A program made the position numbers and the translations under genes. The notes under the pieces were generated by a model. It saw nothing but the letters and a program-made list of their open reading frames with translations, was not told the origin of the DNA and did no database searches. This document shows, piece by piece, positions 1 through 8,268 of a stretch of 64,000 nt of DNA (position 1 is the stretch's first letter; each line of letters starts with the position of its first letter). Location: positions 4,956-68,955 of the forward strand of contig CAYYOT010000019.1 of the NCBI GenBank assembly GCA_964473255.1, in the 5' to 3' direction. This DNA comes from Kuafuiihalomonas sp964473255 (lineage in GTDB: Bacteria > Myxococcota > Kuafuiibacteriia > Kuafuiibacteriales > Kuafuiibacteriaceae).

Positions 1-55
1 TGGGGTCCGATGGAAACGTCGAGACGAAGCGGAGCTGGTGCCCGCGAGTCGGGCA

Positions 56-1762
56 TCAGGAAGCTCGGTCTCTCAGATACCCGATGGCTTCCTCGTAGAA
101 CTCATCGGGCGTGGGCGGCACTTGCGTTCGACCGAAGAGCATCCCCTCCATGGCATGGAGAAGCTCATCCAGACCCGTTCGCTGCTTCGCACTGATCGGA
201 ACGCCGGCCGTGACTTTCTTCAGGACCGAGACCAGTGGTCGCGGCGTCTCATCGACCTTGTTCAAGACGACGATGGTCGGGACATCGGCCAGGCCCAGAC
301 TCTCCAGGAGCGCGACGGTACTTTTCCTCTTGTCGTCCACTCGAGGGTCGGACGCATCGAGGACATGGAGGATGAGGTCGGACTCCTCGAGCTCCTCGAG
401 GGTGGCCCGAAACGCATTGACCAAGTCACGAGGCAGGTCGCGAATGAAACCGACGGTGTCGGTCAAGGTGATCTCACGCTCCTGGGGGAAACGGAGCCTC
501 CGGGTCGTCGGATCGAGCGTCGCGAACAGTTTGTCTTCGGCGAGGACCGAAGCATTGGTCAGGGCGTTCAGGAGCGTCGACTTGCCGGCGTTCGTGTACC
601 CCACGATGGAGACCACCGGAATGCCGCCGGTGTGGCGTCGCTTGCGGCGCATGTTGCGCTGCTGGGAGAGCTTCTCGATCGCCTGCTCCAATCGGTGGAT
701 TCGGTCCCGGGCCCGCCGGCGGTGGATCTCGAGCTTGGTTTCGCCCGGCCCCTGGCCGCCGATTCCGCCGGTCAGCCGGCTCATGGCGGTGGACTTCTCC
801 ACCAAACGCGGCAGCGCGTACTTCAGCTGCGCGAGCTCGACTTGAATCTTGCCGTCCCGGCTCTGCGCTCGGCGCGCGAAGATGTCCAGGATCAGCTGCG
901 TCCGATCGACGACCTTCAGGTCCGTCGTGTTCGTGATGGCACGAAGCTGAGACGGCGATAGGTCGCGGTCGAAGATCAAGACCTCGGCCCCCAGCTCGAG
1001 CGCGCGGAGCGTGATCTCTTCGATCTTGCCTTTGCCCACCACGGTCTTGGGGTCGATCGCTTTGCGTATCTGCACGATCTCGTCCACGACCCGAACGCCG
1101 GCGGTCCGCGCGAGCTCGCGCAGCTCGTTCATCGAATCCTCGGCGTCGCGTTTGGCTCGCGGACCAGCGCCCCACACCCCGACGAGGACGGCGGTGTCCC
1201 GTACCTGCTCTTTGGCGTCCCTGGCGAACAGACGCGTCGCCTCCGCCTCGGCGGCGAGGACGCGCTCCATGAGGTCCAAGGGGGCGCCGTGTATCGTCGG
1301 ATAGGTCTCGGAGGTCGGCTTGAGGGCTCGCTCGAGCCCGTCCGGGATCAGGTGAGCGAAGTGCAGCTGAAGCGCTCGGCCCTGCGGGTCGACCTCGACG
1401 ACGGCCACGGCGTCCAGGCGAAGCTTCGAGAGGTCGGCCAGGTCTTCGGCCGTCAATCCCTGTTGACGAAGCTCGGTCCGGATCAGCCGCAGTCCTCGAA
1501 AACGTCCCGCACCGGCGCGCACGCGCCCGATGTCCGGCAGGTACAGCCGGGACGGCTCTCCGACGATGACCCGGGTCACGTGGCCGAGACGGTCGACCAG
1601 GATACCCAGCTGTCGATTGAGCTCGCGGCTGAGATCGGCCAAGTGCCGAGCCAGCTCCGGGGTCAGGAGCACCCCGTCCTTCATCTTCCGCCGAAACGTT
1701 GCTTCGAGCCGCTGAAGCTGTCGGGCCTTGAGGCCGTGGGTGTGCCCGTCGATGCTGCGCAT
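56..1762 (-). CDS. hflX: GTPase HflX, long form
   Basis: A 568-residue P-loop GTPase of the HflX family, which binds the large ribosomal subunit and can split stalled ribosomes. Visible motifs: Walker A GYTNAGKST (388-396), G3 DTVGF (435-439), G4 NKVD (501-504). The HflX N-terminal domain (about 190-350) carries the glycine-rich GGIGGQGPGETKLE stretch, followed by a basic helical linker. About 190 residues precede this core, which makes the protein longer than the enterobacterial form (about 430 residues). The extension begins MRSIDGHTHGLK and looks native, since it stays in frame with the same codon use. The gene is divergent from a kinase gene, with a plausible promoter in the 109-base gap. 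Family assignment is very secure; the role of the extension is not known to me. Confidence 0.95.
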   Translation of the reverse strand: MRSIDGHTHGLKARQLQRLEATFRRKMKDGVLLTPELARHLADLSRELNRQLGILVDRLGHVTRVIVGEPSRLYLPDIGRVRAGAGRFRGLRLIRTELRQQGLTAEDLADLSKLRLDAVAVVEVDPQGRALQLHFAHLIPDGLERALKPTSETYPTIHGAPLDLMERVLAAEAEATRLFARDAKEQVRDTAVLVGVWGAGPRAKRDAEDSMNELRELARTAGVRVVDEIVQIRKAIDPKTVVGKGKIEEITLRALELGAEVLIFDRDLSPSQLRAITNTTDLKVVDRTQLILDIFARRAQSRDGKIQVELAQLKYALPRLVEKSTAMSRLTGGIGGQGPGETKLEIHRRRARDRIHRLEQAIEKLSQQRNMRRKRRHTGGIPVVSIVGYTNAGKSTLLNALTNASVLAEDKLFATLDPTTRRLRFPQEREITLTDTVGFIRDLPRDLVNAFRATLEELEESDLILHVLDASDPRVDDKRKSTVALLESLGLADVPTIVVLNKVDETPRPLVSVLKKVTAGVPISAKQRTGLDELLHAMEGMLFGRTQVPPTPDEFYEEAIGYLRDRAS

Positions 1763-1782
1763 GTAGCCGTTCTGAGCTTTCC

Positions 1783-1811
1783 GTCATACGGGCCAGGGGC
1801 GGTGCTGACAA
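1783..1811 (-). promoter_or_regulatory. Putative sigma-70 promoter of hflX
   Basis: Read on the minus strand: TTGTCA, a 17-base spacer, then TATGAC. The -35 box matches the consensus at 5 of 6 positions and the -10 at 4 of 6. It would start transcription about 13 bases before the hflX ATG. Inferred by eye only. Confidence 0.4.
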
Positions 1812-1871
1812 GGCGGAACCCCGGTTCGCGGAGACGCTTGACACCGTTCGCACCCAGGCCGATCGCGGCCC

Positions 1872-3218
1872 ATGGGCCTGCGTCCCCGGACCGAGCCGCG
1901 GATCTACCGGCTCGACCGGCGAATCGCCGTCGGCGGCATGGGTGAGGTCTACGAGGGCGTCGCCGAAGATCTCGGCCGACCGATCGCCGTCAAGCGGGTC
2001 CTGGATGCCGACACCTCGGACGAAAACCTTCGCTTGCTCTTTCTTCGGGAAGTCGCGGTCGCGGCCACTCTGGAGCATCACCACGTCGTCGAGGTCATCG
2101 ACGCTGGGGTTCAAGGCTCGGAGCTCTTCCTGGTCATGGAGTACGTCGATGGCCCGTCGCTCGCCGAGATCCTGGACACGCTTTATCGACAAGGGCGGCT
2201 CCTCCCGGTGGACCTGGCCTGCGGGATCGTGTGTCAGGTGGCCGTCGGGCTGGCCCACGCCCACGAGCGTTCCCTTCCCGACGGGACCCCCTTGGGCATC
2301 ATCCATCGGGACGTCGCGGTCGAGAACGTGCTCGTCACCCAGGACGGCGTGCCCAAACTCGTCGACTTCGGACTGGCAAAACTGTCCGGTCACAGCCTGA
2401 CCGACCCGGGCATCGTGCGCGGCCGACCCCGCACCCTCTCCCCCGAGCAAGCCCGCGGCGACCGGGTCACCGCCCGCTCCGACATCTTTTCCCTGGGTGC
2501 GGTCCTGTTCGAACTGATCGCGGGTGAGCAGCTGTACCCGAACGAGTCCACGGCTTCCCTTCTGTTCAAGGTCGCGGCCGGAGGATACGAGCCGATCGAC
2601 CGGCGGGTTCCCGCAGGCACCGACCCGGCCCTGGTCGAGATCATTCAACGAGCGATCGCGGTCGACCCCGAAGCCAGATACGCATCCGCGCGGCGCATGG
2701 TCCGCGACTTGGACGCCTTTCGGGCTTCTCGCGACCTCCGGATGTCGAGCACCGCGCTGTCGACGATGGTCCAAGAACTGACTCCGGCGATCGAGGCTCG
2801 ACGGGGCCCGCGGGCTGCGGGCGCTCTCGACGGCGGCCGGATCGAGCTGCCCGCCGACCCGATGGGGATTCCCGTCGACCAACTCCTCGCGCCGCCCGAG
2901 CAGGACTCCCCCGATGACGTGGGCAAGGACCCATCGGAGATCCCCACCGACGAGCCGCACGCGGCCGGACCGGAGCCGGACGCTGCGGTCCATGCCGATG
3001 GCCTCCCCCGCGCCGGACCCGAAGCCACGAACGCTCGGGCCGAGCCGGCGGCCTCGGTCGAGGGCTTCAAAGACTCGTCGCTGCCCCGGCCGAGCCGTCC
3101 TGCCCTGATGGACCACGTCACCCGATTGAACGATCGCTGGCGACTCTACGCCGCGACGGTCTTGGCGGTCGCGGTCGCCGTCGGCTTGTGGGTTTGGGCC
3201 GCACAGCCCGGACCGTGA
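1872..3218 (+). CDS. Membrane-anchored serine/threonine protein kinase
   Basis: A 448-residue Hanks-type kinase that should phosphorylate Ser/Thr residues of unknown targets from the inner face of the membrane. The kinase domain (about 11-280) looks catalytically complete: glycine loop GGMGEVYEG, ATP-binding Lys41 (IAVK), HRD (145-147), DFG (165-167), and SPEQ in place of APE. The catalytic loop reads HRDVAVEN rather than the usual HRDLKPEN. A Pro/Glu/Asp-rich linker (about 300-410) leads to one transmembrane helix near 425-445 and almost no extracellular domain. The next gene, a receiver/TPR protein, follows within about 50 bases, so the two may share a pathway. Substrate unknown. Confidence 0.88.
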   Translation: MGLRPRTEPRIYRLDRRIAVGGMGEVYEGVAEDLGRPIAVKRVLDADTSDENLRLLFLREVAVAATLEHHHVVEVIDAGVQGSELFLVMEYVDGPSLAEILDTLYRQGRLLPVDLACGIVCQVAVGLAHAHERSLPDGTPLGIIHRDVAVENVLVTQDGVPKLVDFGLAKLSGHSLTDPGIVRGRPRTLSPEQARGDRVTARSDIFSLGAVLFELIAGEQLYPNESTASLLFKVAAGGYEPIDRRVPAGTDPALVEIIQRAIAVDPEARYASARRMVRDLDAFRASRDLRMSSTALSTMVQELTPAIEARRGPRAAGALDGGRIELPADPMGIPVDQLLAPPEQDSPDDVGKDPSEIPTDEPHAAGPEPDAAVHADGLPRAGPEATNARAEPAASVEGFKDSSLPRPSRPALMDHVTRLNDRWRLYAATVLAVAVAVGLWVWAAQPGP

Positions 3219-3258
3219 GCCCTACCGACCAGCATTTTTGGATGGCCCGCAGCGCCTC

Positions 3259-3267
3259 TGCTATATG
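3259..3267 (+). promoter_or_regulatory. Possible extended -10 element (TGC-TATATG)
   Basis: An extended -10-like box just inside the 5' end of the next reading frame. The alternative TTG start at 3277 lies 9 bases after the hexamer, which would make the transcript leaderless. A loose -35 candidate TTGGAT lies 18 bases upstream. It is one of six similar boxes seen in this window. Confidence 0.25.
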
Positions 3268-6200
3268 CGGAGGGCTTTGAGGAAGCGGATCCTCATCGTC
3301 CACGACGATGGGGCGACGGCCGAGGCGCTCGATGCGGCTCTCCGCCGCGTCGGCCTCGAGCCGCGCCGCCCGGCGCCCGGACGCCAGTTGGCCGACGAGC
3401 TGCGGGCATCGACCGCCGACCTGGTCCTGATGTCGGCTCGCCTACCTCACGCCGCCGAGCAGCTGAGATCGGTGCGAAGCTCTCCGAGCGGGCGTTCGAT
3501 CCCTCTTCTGTTTCTCGGGTCCGGTGACCCGTCAGACTTCGTGGCATCGCCGAGCGATGCTCTGGCCAAGGGCGGTGACTACTTCTTCAAACTGCCCGCC
3601 AACTTCGACCATCTCGCTCGCCGGGTGGACGGTTGGCTTCGCAGCCCGGACAGCGCCGACGCTCATCTCGCGGACGAGCCCACTCGAGACAGCCTCGATG
3701 CCGACGTCCTGAGTGCCGACGGCCTGGACGATCCGACGCTCGGGGGGGCCCCGGCCACAATGGCGCCGACGATTCCCCCGCGACCCGCCGGGCGTCCGGA
3801 AGAGCCGACCGATGCGCAACATATCCTGCGACCGCATCGTTCACCCCGCGAACGGATACAGCCTCCCGACCTCGCCGCCGGCTCGAAGAGCGCCGGCGGA
3901 CGGGCGCTGGTCGACGATGCGCGCGAGCTCGAGCTCGCCGGGCAAGTCCGCGACGCGGTCGAGGCGTACGCGACGGCGGCCACCCTTTTTCAGGTCGACG
4001 GCGAGCTGGAGCGAGCGATCCGCACCTACCGGCACGCCCTCAGTCTCGAACCTCACCGGGCGGACATCGCCGAAGCCACCGCGGAGCTCTTGGTCGGGGA
4101 GCGTCGCAAGACCGAAGCCCTCGAGCTCCTGTCGGAGTCGCTGGCGGCGCTGGAGGTGGCCGGCCGCTCCGAGCCCGCAACGCGCCTGCGACGGATGCTG
4201 CAAGAGCTACGGCCCGCCATCCCCGCCGACCCGACGGACCCGAGACCTCCGCCTCGCTCCGGGTCGCAGGCGCCGACCGAAGCGCCCCCGGTCGGTGAAG
4301 ACGATGCGGGGACGGAGCTCCCCGAGATCGGCGAACCCGAGTTTGCGATGCCTTCGGGGGCGTCCCGGGGCTCGGGCTCACCGAGCCGTTTTGCCGAAGC
4401 CGCGATCGCTCGAATTCAGCTGGAGTCAGCCCCAGCCGATCCGCCGGATGGAGCGCAGCCGGTCGATACCTCCGACCTCGCTTTCGACGAGGCCGAAGAG
4501 GGCGGGGCGGCGGAGCCCGAGGCGGAAGCGGCCTCCGAGTCGAGACCGGAGTCGCGGGCGGAACCCGCGTCAAAACGGGAGTCACCGGCGGAAACGGCGT
4601 CGGCCGGGCAGCTCGAGCGGTCGACGGGAACGGCGAAGCGCCTGGCCCGGCTTCCGCCGCTGGGCACGCGCGAAGCATCCTGGACACCTCTTCCGGGACC
4701 GCCGCTCACTTCGCTCGAGCATCTCGACACGTCCTGGAGACCTCCGGAGGAGGCCGACGCGGAGGACTCTCATGATGTTTCGGCGTTCTCCTTCGATAGC
4801 GACGTATCGTCGCCGCTGGAAGAGCCGTGGTCGACCCTGGCCGCCTCGTCCGGTGTCGAGCGGGCGCCCGAAGCCCGGGTCGGCCCGCCGTCGCCGACCG
4901 AGTCCGAGACGCCGACCGGCGCCGGCCAGCCGGCCGGTCCAACGCCGTCACCGGTTCGCCCGATCGCCACGCCGTGGGGCCTCGACGAAGCTCGCGGAGC
5001 GGCCGACCACTCGACCCGTCGGTCGGACGTCCCATCCGACCCGTCCGTGGAATCGGGAGAACCGGCGTTCTCTCGCCCCGAGTCGCCTGGGTTCGGAAGC
5101 GCGTCGCCGGCTCCGGAGGCACCTCCACGAGCCCGGCGGAAGGCCGCTCGCGGTCAGCCCTTCGATGCGTGGGTGCAGACCGAGGGCAGGAGCTCCCTCC
5201 CCCCCCTGCCCCAGCCTCCGCCGATCCCCGACGCCCTGACGCCCTGGACCGACCGGATGCCCGCGCCGGCGGAGGCCGAGGCCTGGAACCCACTCTTGGG
5301 GTCGGAAGTCCAGCTGCAGGCCACTCCGCGCTCCGTGGCCGCGCCGCGCCTGCTCGAGCCCCCCGCCGGACGGATCGAGGGACCGGCGGACGCGGTCGAC
5401 CTGCTCGTAACCCTCGAGAACCGCGCCGGTACCGGCATCCTTCGGGTCGAGGGCGCCTCCCCCATCGTGTTCGTGGACGGAGTCCCGCGCGACCTCCGAG
5501 GGCGCGGGGCCGTCGACCGCGCCCGCCAAAACTGGAGCAGCGCTCCCCCGGAGGCGCTGGATGAGGATGCGGGTCTTCGCGGACTGCAGCGCGAGCTGCG
5601 CCAGAGGCGCAAGGCCTGGGGTCTCACGGAGCGCGAGGTCGAGCTTGCCGCTTCCCAGGAGGTCGACGCCGCGCTCGTCGAGCTCTTCGGCACCCGCGCC
5701 GCGTGGCGTTTCGAGGCCGCCGAGCCGGAGGTCATCCTCGAGGATCTGGGAGAAGCGGGCCTTCCGACCTCCGATCGTCTGGTTGGCTGGGTCGCGCAGG
5801 TTCTCTCGACCAGCGAGTTGTGGCGGGCGGCCGGCGGCGACCGGGCGCGCCTCAAGATCTCCGCCGGGGCTCGGTCGCCGCGGCCGGCCGACCTCAGGCG
5901 ATTTTTTCAGGCCATCGACGGTCGACGCACCCTCGAGGACGCTCGACGCCACGCCTCCGTGGCCAAGGCGCGAGCCGCAGCGCAGGCTGCCGTCTGGGTT
6001 TGGTCGGGGCAAGCGGGTCCCTCTCGACGCATCTCCGTTCCGCCCGAGCCGGTCGCCAACCGACGCCCAGAAGCGCCGGACGGAGCCTCGCGGCGGGCGA
6101 TGGGTTGGGGTTACGGACCGATGGTCTGGTACGTCTGGCCCGGATCGCCACCGGGGCCCTGGGTCGCGGAGCCCCCGGAGCGCGTCCCCGATTCTGGGAC

Positions 6201-6501
6201 GGTCCCCCATCCGGAGCTCGGCTCCCTGATCCCGCGGGAGCGCATCCGCCATCTTCGGGAGGTCGCCGAGCGCGGGGACCCGCACGCTCTCCTCGACGTG
6301 CCCCAGGCCGTCGAAGCCGAGCGGGTATTTGCCAACCACGCGTACCTGATCGGGACGGTCGGTGAAGCGGCCGCCGCCGAGGGTCCCGCGTCACGCCGGG
6401 ATGCCCACGCGCTCCTGCAAGCGCTCGACCGCGCGGCCGAGGCTCTCACCGGCGCGGTGGAGATCGCCGAGAGGGAAAGCGAGCCCGATCGAGCCGGATG
6501 A
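3265..6501 (+). CDS. Degenerate receiver - TPR - DUF4388-like signalling protein
   Basis: A protein of about 1078 residues with no single family name. The N-terminus (first ~120 residues) has the response-regulator fold pattern (ILIVHDD, DLVLMSARLP, conserved Lys in FFKLP). However, the phospho-acceptor position is Ser, not Asp, so phosphorylation is unlikely. A TPR-like helical region follows (encoded about 3900-4200), then a very long acidic, Pro-rich, probably disordered stretch to about 5350. The C-terminal part (VTLENRAGTGILRVEG, VFVDGVPRDL) resembles the DUF4388-type domain of myxobacterial receiver proteins. The start is uncertain: TTG at 3238, ATG at 3265 or TTG at 3277. It follows the kinase gene closely and may be its target or adaptor (inference). 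Confidence 0.7.
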   Translation: MRRALRKRILIVHDDGATAEALDAALRRVGLEPRRPAPGRQLADELRASTADLVLMSARLPHAAEQLRSVRSSPSGRSIPLLFLGSGDPSDFVASPSDALAKGGDYFFKLPANFDHLARRVDGWLRSPDSADAHLADEPTRDSLDADVLSADGLDDPTLGGAPATMAPTIPPRPAGRPEEPTDAQHILRPHRSPRERIQPPDLAAGSKSAGGRALVDDARELELAGQVRDAVEAYATAATLFQVDGELERAIRTYRHALSLEPHRADIAEATAELLVGERRKTEALELLSESLAALEVAGRSEPATRLRRMLQELRPAIPADPTDPRPPPRSGSQAPTEAPPVGEDDAGTELPEIGEPEFAMPSGASRGSGSPSRFAEAAIARIQLESAPADPPDGAQPVDTSDLAFDEAEEGGAAEPEAEAASESRPESRAEPASKRESPAETASAGQLERSTGTAKRLARLPPLGTREASWTPLPGPPLTSLEHLDTSWRPPEEADAEDSHDVSAFSFDSDVSSPLEEPWSTLAASSGVERAPEARVGPPSPTESETPTGAGQPAGPTPSPVRPIATPWGLDEARGAADHSTRRSDVPSDPSVESGEPAFSRPESPGFGSASPAPEAPPRARRKAARGQPFDAWVQTEGRSSLPPLPQPPPIPDALTPWTDRMPAPAEAEAWNPLLGSEVQLQATPRSVAAPRLLEPPAGRIEGPADAVDLLVTLENRAGTGILRVEGASPIVFVDGVPRDLRGRGAVDRARQNWSSAPPEALDEDAGLRGLQRELRQRRKAWGLTEREVELAASQEVDAALVELFGTRAAWRFEAAEPEVILEDLGEAGLPTSDRLVGWVAQVLSTSELWRAAGGDRARLKISAGARSPRPADLRRFFQAIDGRRTLEDARRHASVAKARAAAQAAVWVWSGQAGPSRRISVPPEPVANRRPEAPDGASRRAMGWGYGPMVWYVWPGSPPGPWVAEPPERVPDSGTVPHPELGSLIPRERIRHLREVAERGDPHALLDVPQAVEAERVFANHAYLIGTVGEAAAAEGPASRRDAHALLQALDRAAEALTGAVEIAERESEPDRAG

Positions 6502-6551
6502 TCGAGCCGGATGATCGAGCCGGATGATCGAGCCGGATGATCGAGCCGGAT
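6487..6551. repeat. Perfect 13-bp tandem repeat, five copies
   Basis: The unit GATCGAGCCGGAT occurs five times without a mismatch. The first copy lies inside the last codons of the receiver/TPR gene, and its stop codon (TGA, 6499-6501) is formed at the junction of copies 1 and 2. The remaining copies run into the gap before def. The unit is not a multiple of three. Confidence 0.97.
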
Positions 6552-6602
6552 AAAGGGACGCTCGGACTTGCCGTTCGCCGCCGCGTTGCTAAACAGATCG
6601 CG

Positions 6603-7142
6603 ATGGCGCTCCGCGACATCCTGACTTTTCCCGACCCTCGTCTGGCTCTGAAGGCCGAGCAGGTGGCCGTCGTCGATGCGTCGATTCGGACGCTGATCGA
6701 CGACATGTTCGAGACCATGTACGACGCTCATGGGGTCGGCCTGGCCGCGCCCCAGGTCGGGGTGCTGAAGCGAGTGATCGTGGTCGACTGCGGTGAGCGG
6801 CCGGAACGGGACGACGACGGCCCGCTCGCCTCCGTCGAGCCCGTGGCGGTCGTCAATCCGGTCGTCGTCGAGGCCGAAGGGCGCATCGTGTGGGAGGAAG
6901 GCTGCCTCTCGGTGCCCGGCTACTATGACGAGGTCGAGCGCTCGGGCCACGTGGTCGTGCGCGGTCTTGATCGAGACGGCGAACCCCAAGAGATCGTGGC
7001 CGAGGGTTTGTTGGGCGTCTGCCTTCAGCACGAGATCGACCATCTCGAAGGCACCCTGTTCCTGGACCACCTCTCGAGACTCAAGCAGTCGATGGTGAAG
7101 CGAAAGCTGCGCCGCCAGGCCCAGGCCGAGGCCGCTCTCTGA
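6603..7142 (+). CDS. def: Peptide deformylase
   Basis: A 179-residue metal-dependent hydrolase that removes the formyl group from the N-terminal methionine of new proteins. All three family motifs are present: GVGLAAPQ (44-51), EEGCLS (98-103, metal-ligand Cys) and QHEIDH (HExxH, metal ligands and catalytic Glu, 143-147). The ATG at 6603 is preferred over an in-frame ATG at 6537, because MALRDILTFPDPRL is the typical beginning and the extra upstream residues lie in the tandem repeat. The stop codon overlaps the inferred fmt start, the classic def-fmt arrangement that pairs deformylation with formylation. Confidence 0.96.
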   Translation: MALRDILTFPDPRLALKAEQVAVVDASIRTLIDDMFETMYDAHGVGLAAPQVGVLKRVIVVDCGERPERDDDGPLASVEPVAVVNPVVVEAEGRIVWEEGCLSVPGYYDEVERSGHVVVRGLDRDGEPQEIVAEGLLGVCLQHEIDHLEGTLFLDHLSRLKQSMVKRKLRRQAQAEAAL

Positions 7143-8119
7143 ACCGCGTCCGCCTTCCGGAGCGCCGCCTTCGGCTGGCGTTCTTCGGAACCCCCGAGAT
7201 CGCGCGTACCCACCTTCAGGCGCTCCTCGACGCCGACGAGGACGAAGTCGTGGTCGCGGTCAGCCAGCCGGACCGGCGCCGGGGACGCGGGCGCAAGCTC
7301 CAGCCGACTCCGGTCCGGGAACTCGCCGAGCAGGCGGGCATCCCGTGCGTCCAGCCCACCAAACTCCGGGACGGCTGGCTCGCCACTCGCTTGGCGGAGC
7401 TGCGCGTCGATCTCGCGATCGTGGTGGCCTACGGCCGCATCCTCCCCAAGGACGTCTTCCAGGCTCCCCCGCACGGCGCATGGAATGTTCATGCATCGGT
7501 ATTGCCCCGCCACCGAGGTGCGGCGCCCATCCAGCACGCCATTCTGTCGGGCGATGAAGAGACCGGAGTCACGCTGATGATGCTGAGCGAGGGCATGGAC
7601 GAAGGTGACATGCTTCTGATTCGGACTCTCCGGATCGATCCCGCGGAAACGAGCGGCGAGCTCTTCCTGCGACTCGCCGACCTCGGGGCGCAGACCCTGA
7701 TTACCGGACTTTCCCTGGCGAAGACTTCCGGCCTGCCGCGCCAGCCGCAGGACCCAACTCTCGCGACGTACGCCCCCATGCTCGAAAAGAGCGATGGCGC
7801 CCTCGACTTTCGTCGACCTGCGGTCGAGCTCGATCGGTTGGTCCGTGGTCTCCATCCCTGGCCTGGAGCCTTCGTCGCCACGTCGTCGGGTCCTCTCAAG
7901 ATCCACCGGGCCGCCGTTCGAGCTTTTGACAAACCCGATGTTTCGGTCGAACCGGGTACCGTGGCATCGATCGAGCCCGAGCTCCTGGTCGGCACCGGGT
8001 CCGACGCCTTGGCGCTCCTCGAAGTGCAGCCTCCAGGTCGGTCGCGCATGGCCGCGGCCGACTATCTGCGTGGGGTAGGTCGAACCCTAGCCGTCGGTGC
8101 GCGGCTCAACGACGGTTGA
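7139..8119 (+). CDS. fmt: Methionyl-tRNA formyltransferase
   Basis: Transfers a formyl group from 10-formyl-tetrahydrofolate to initiator Met-tRNA. The N-terminal catalytic domain begins LAFFGTPEIA and carries the NVHASVLPRHRGAAPI segment with the Asn and His of the catalytic triad. The conserved Asp falls in the following EGMDEGDM region. A C-terminal domain (about 205-320) completes the usual length. The frame has no ATG, GTG or TTG before residue 38, yet conserved family sequence extends upstream of that. The likely start is therefore CTG, either at 7139 (overlapping the def stop as CTGA) or at 7175. Identity is secure, start is not. Confidence 0.9.
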   Translation: MNRVRLPERRLRLAFFGTPEIARTHLQALLDADEDEVVVAVSQPDRRRGRGRKLQPTPVRELAEQAGIPCVQPTKLRDGWLATRLAELRVDLAIVVAYGRILPKDVFQAPPHGAWNVHASVLPRHRGAAPIQHAILSGDEETGVTLMMLSEGMDEGDMLLIRTLRIDPAETSGELFLRLADLGAQTLITGLSLAKTSGLPRQPQDPTLATYAPMLEKSDGALDFRRPAVELDRLVRGLHPWPGAFVATSSGPLKIHRAAVRAFDKPDVSVEPGTVASIEPELLVGTGSDALALLEVQPPGRSRMAAADYLRGVGRTLAVGARLNDG

Positions 8120-8268
8120 GACGCAAACTCTCGATCCCATCCACCGTCGTAGATGTTAATGTTCGAACGGTCTGCTCAGTGGATCCGCGGATCATTCGAG
8201 AACGCTCGGCGCACGGTTCGTCGGAATGCGAATGGCTGTGCGTTTCGTGACACTGGCACAGGGATTGT

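Noticed and set aside
1838..1866. TTGACA as -35 box for the kinase gene at 1872
   Set aside because: A perfect -35 hexamer, but at 17 bases the -10 position reads GATCGC, too far from consensus.
474..3116. 880-residue open frame antisense to hflX and the kinase gene
   Set aside because: It runs through two recognisable genes in the opposite sense; its translation is low-complexity Arg/Pro/Gly sequence with no domain, as expected from GC-rich codon shadows.
8161..8168. GTTCGAAC palindrome as a LexA-type SOS box
   Set aside because: Only eight bases of symmetry and not the spacing of known LexA sites; likely chance.
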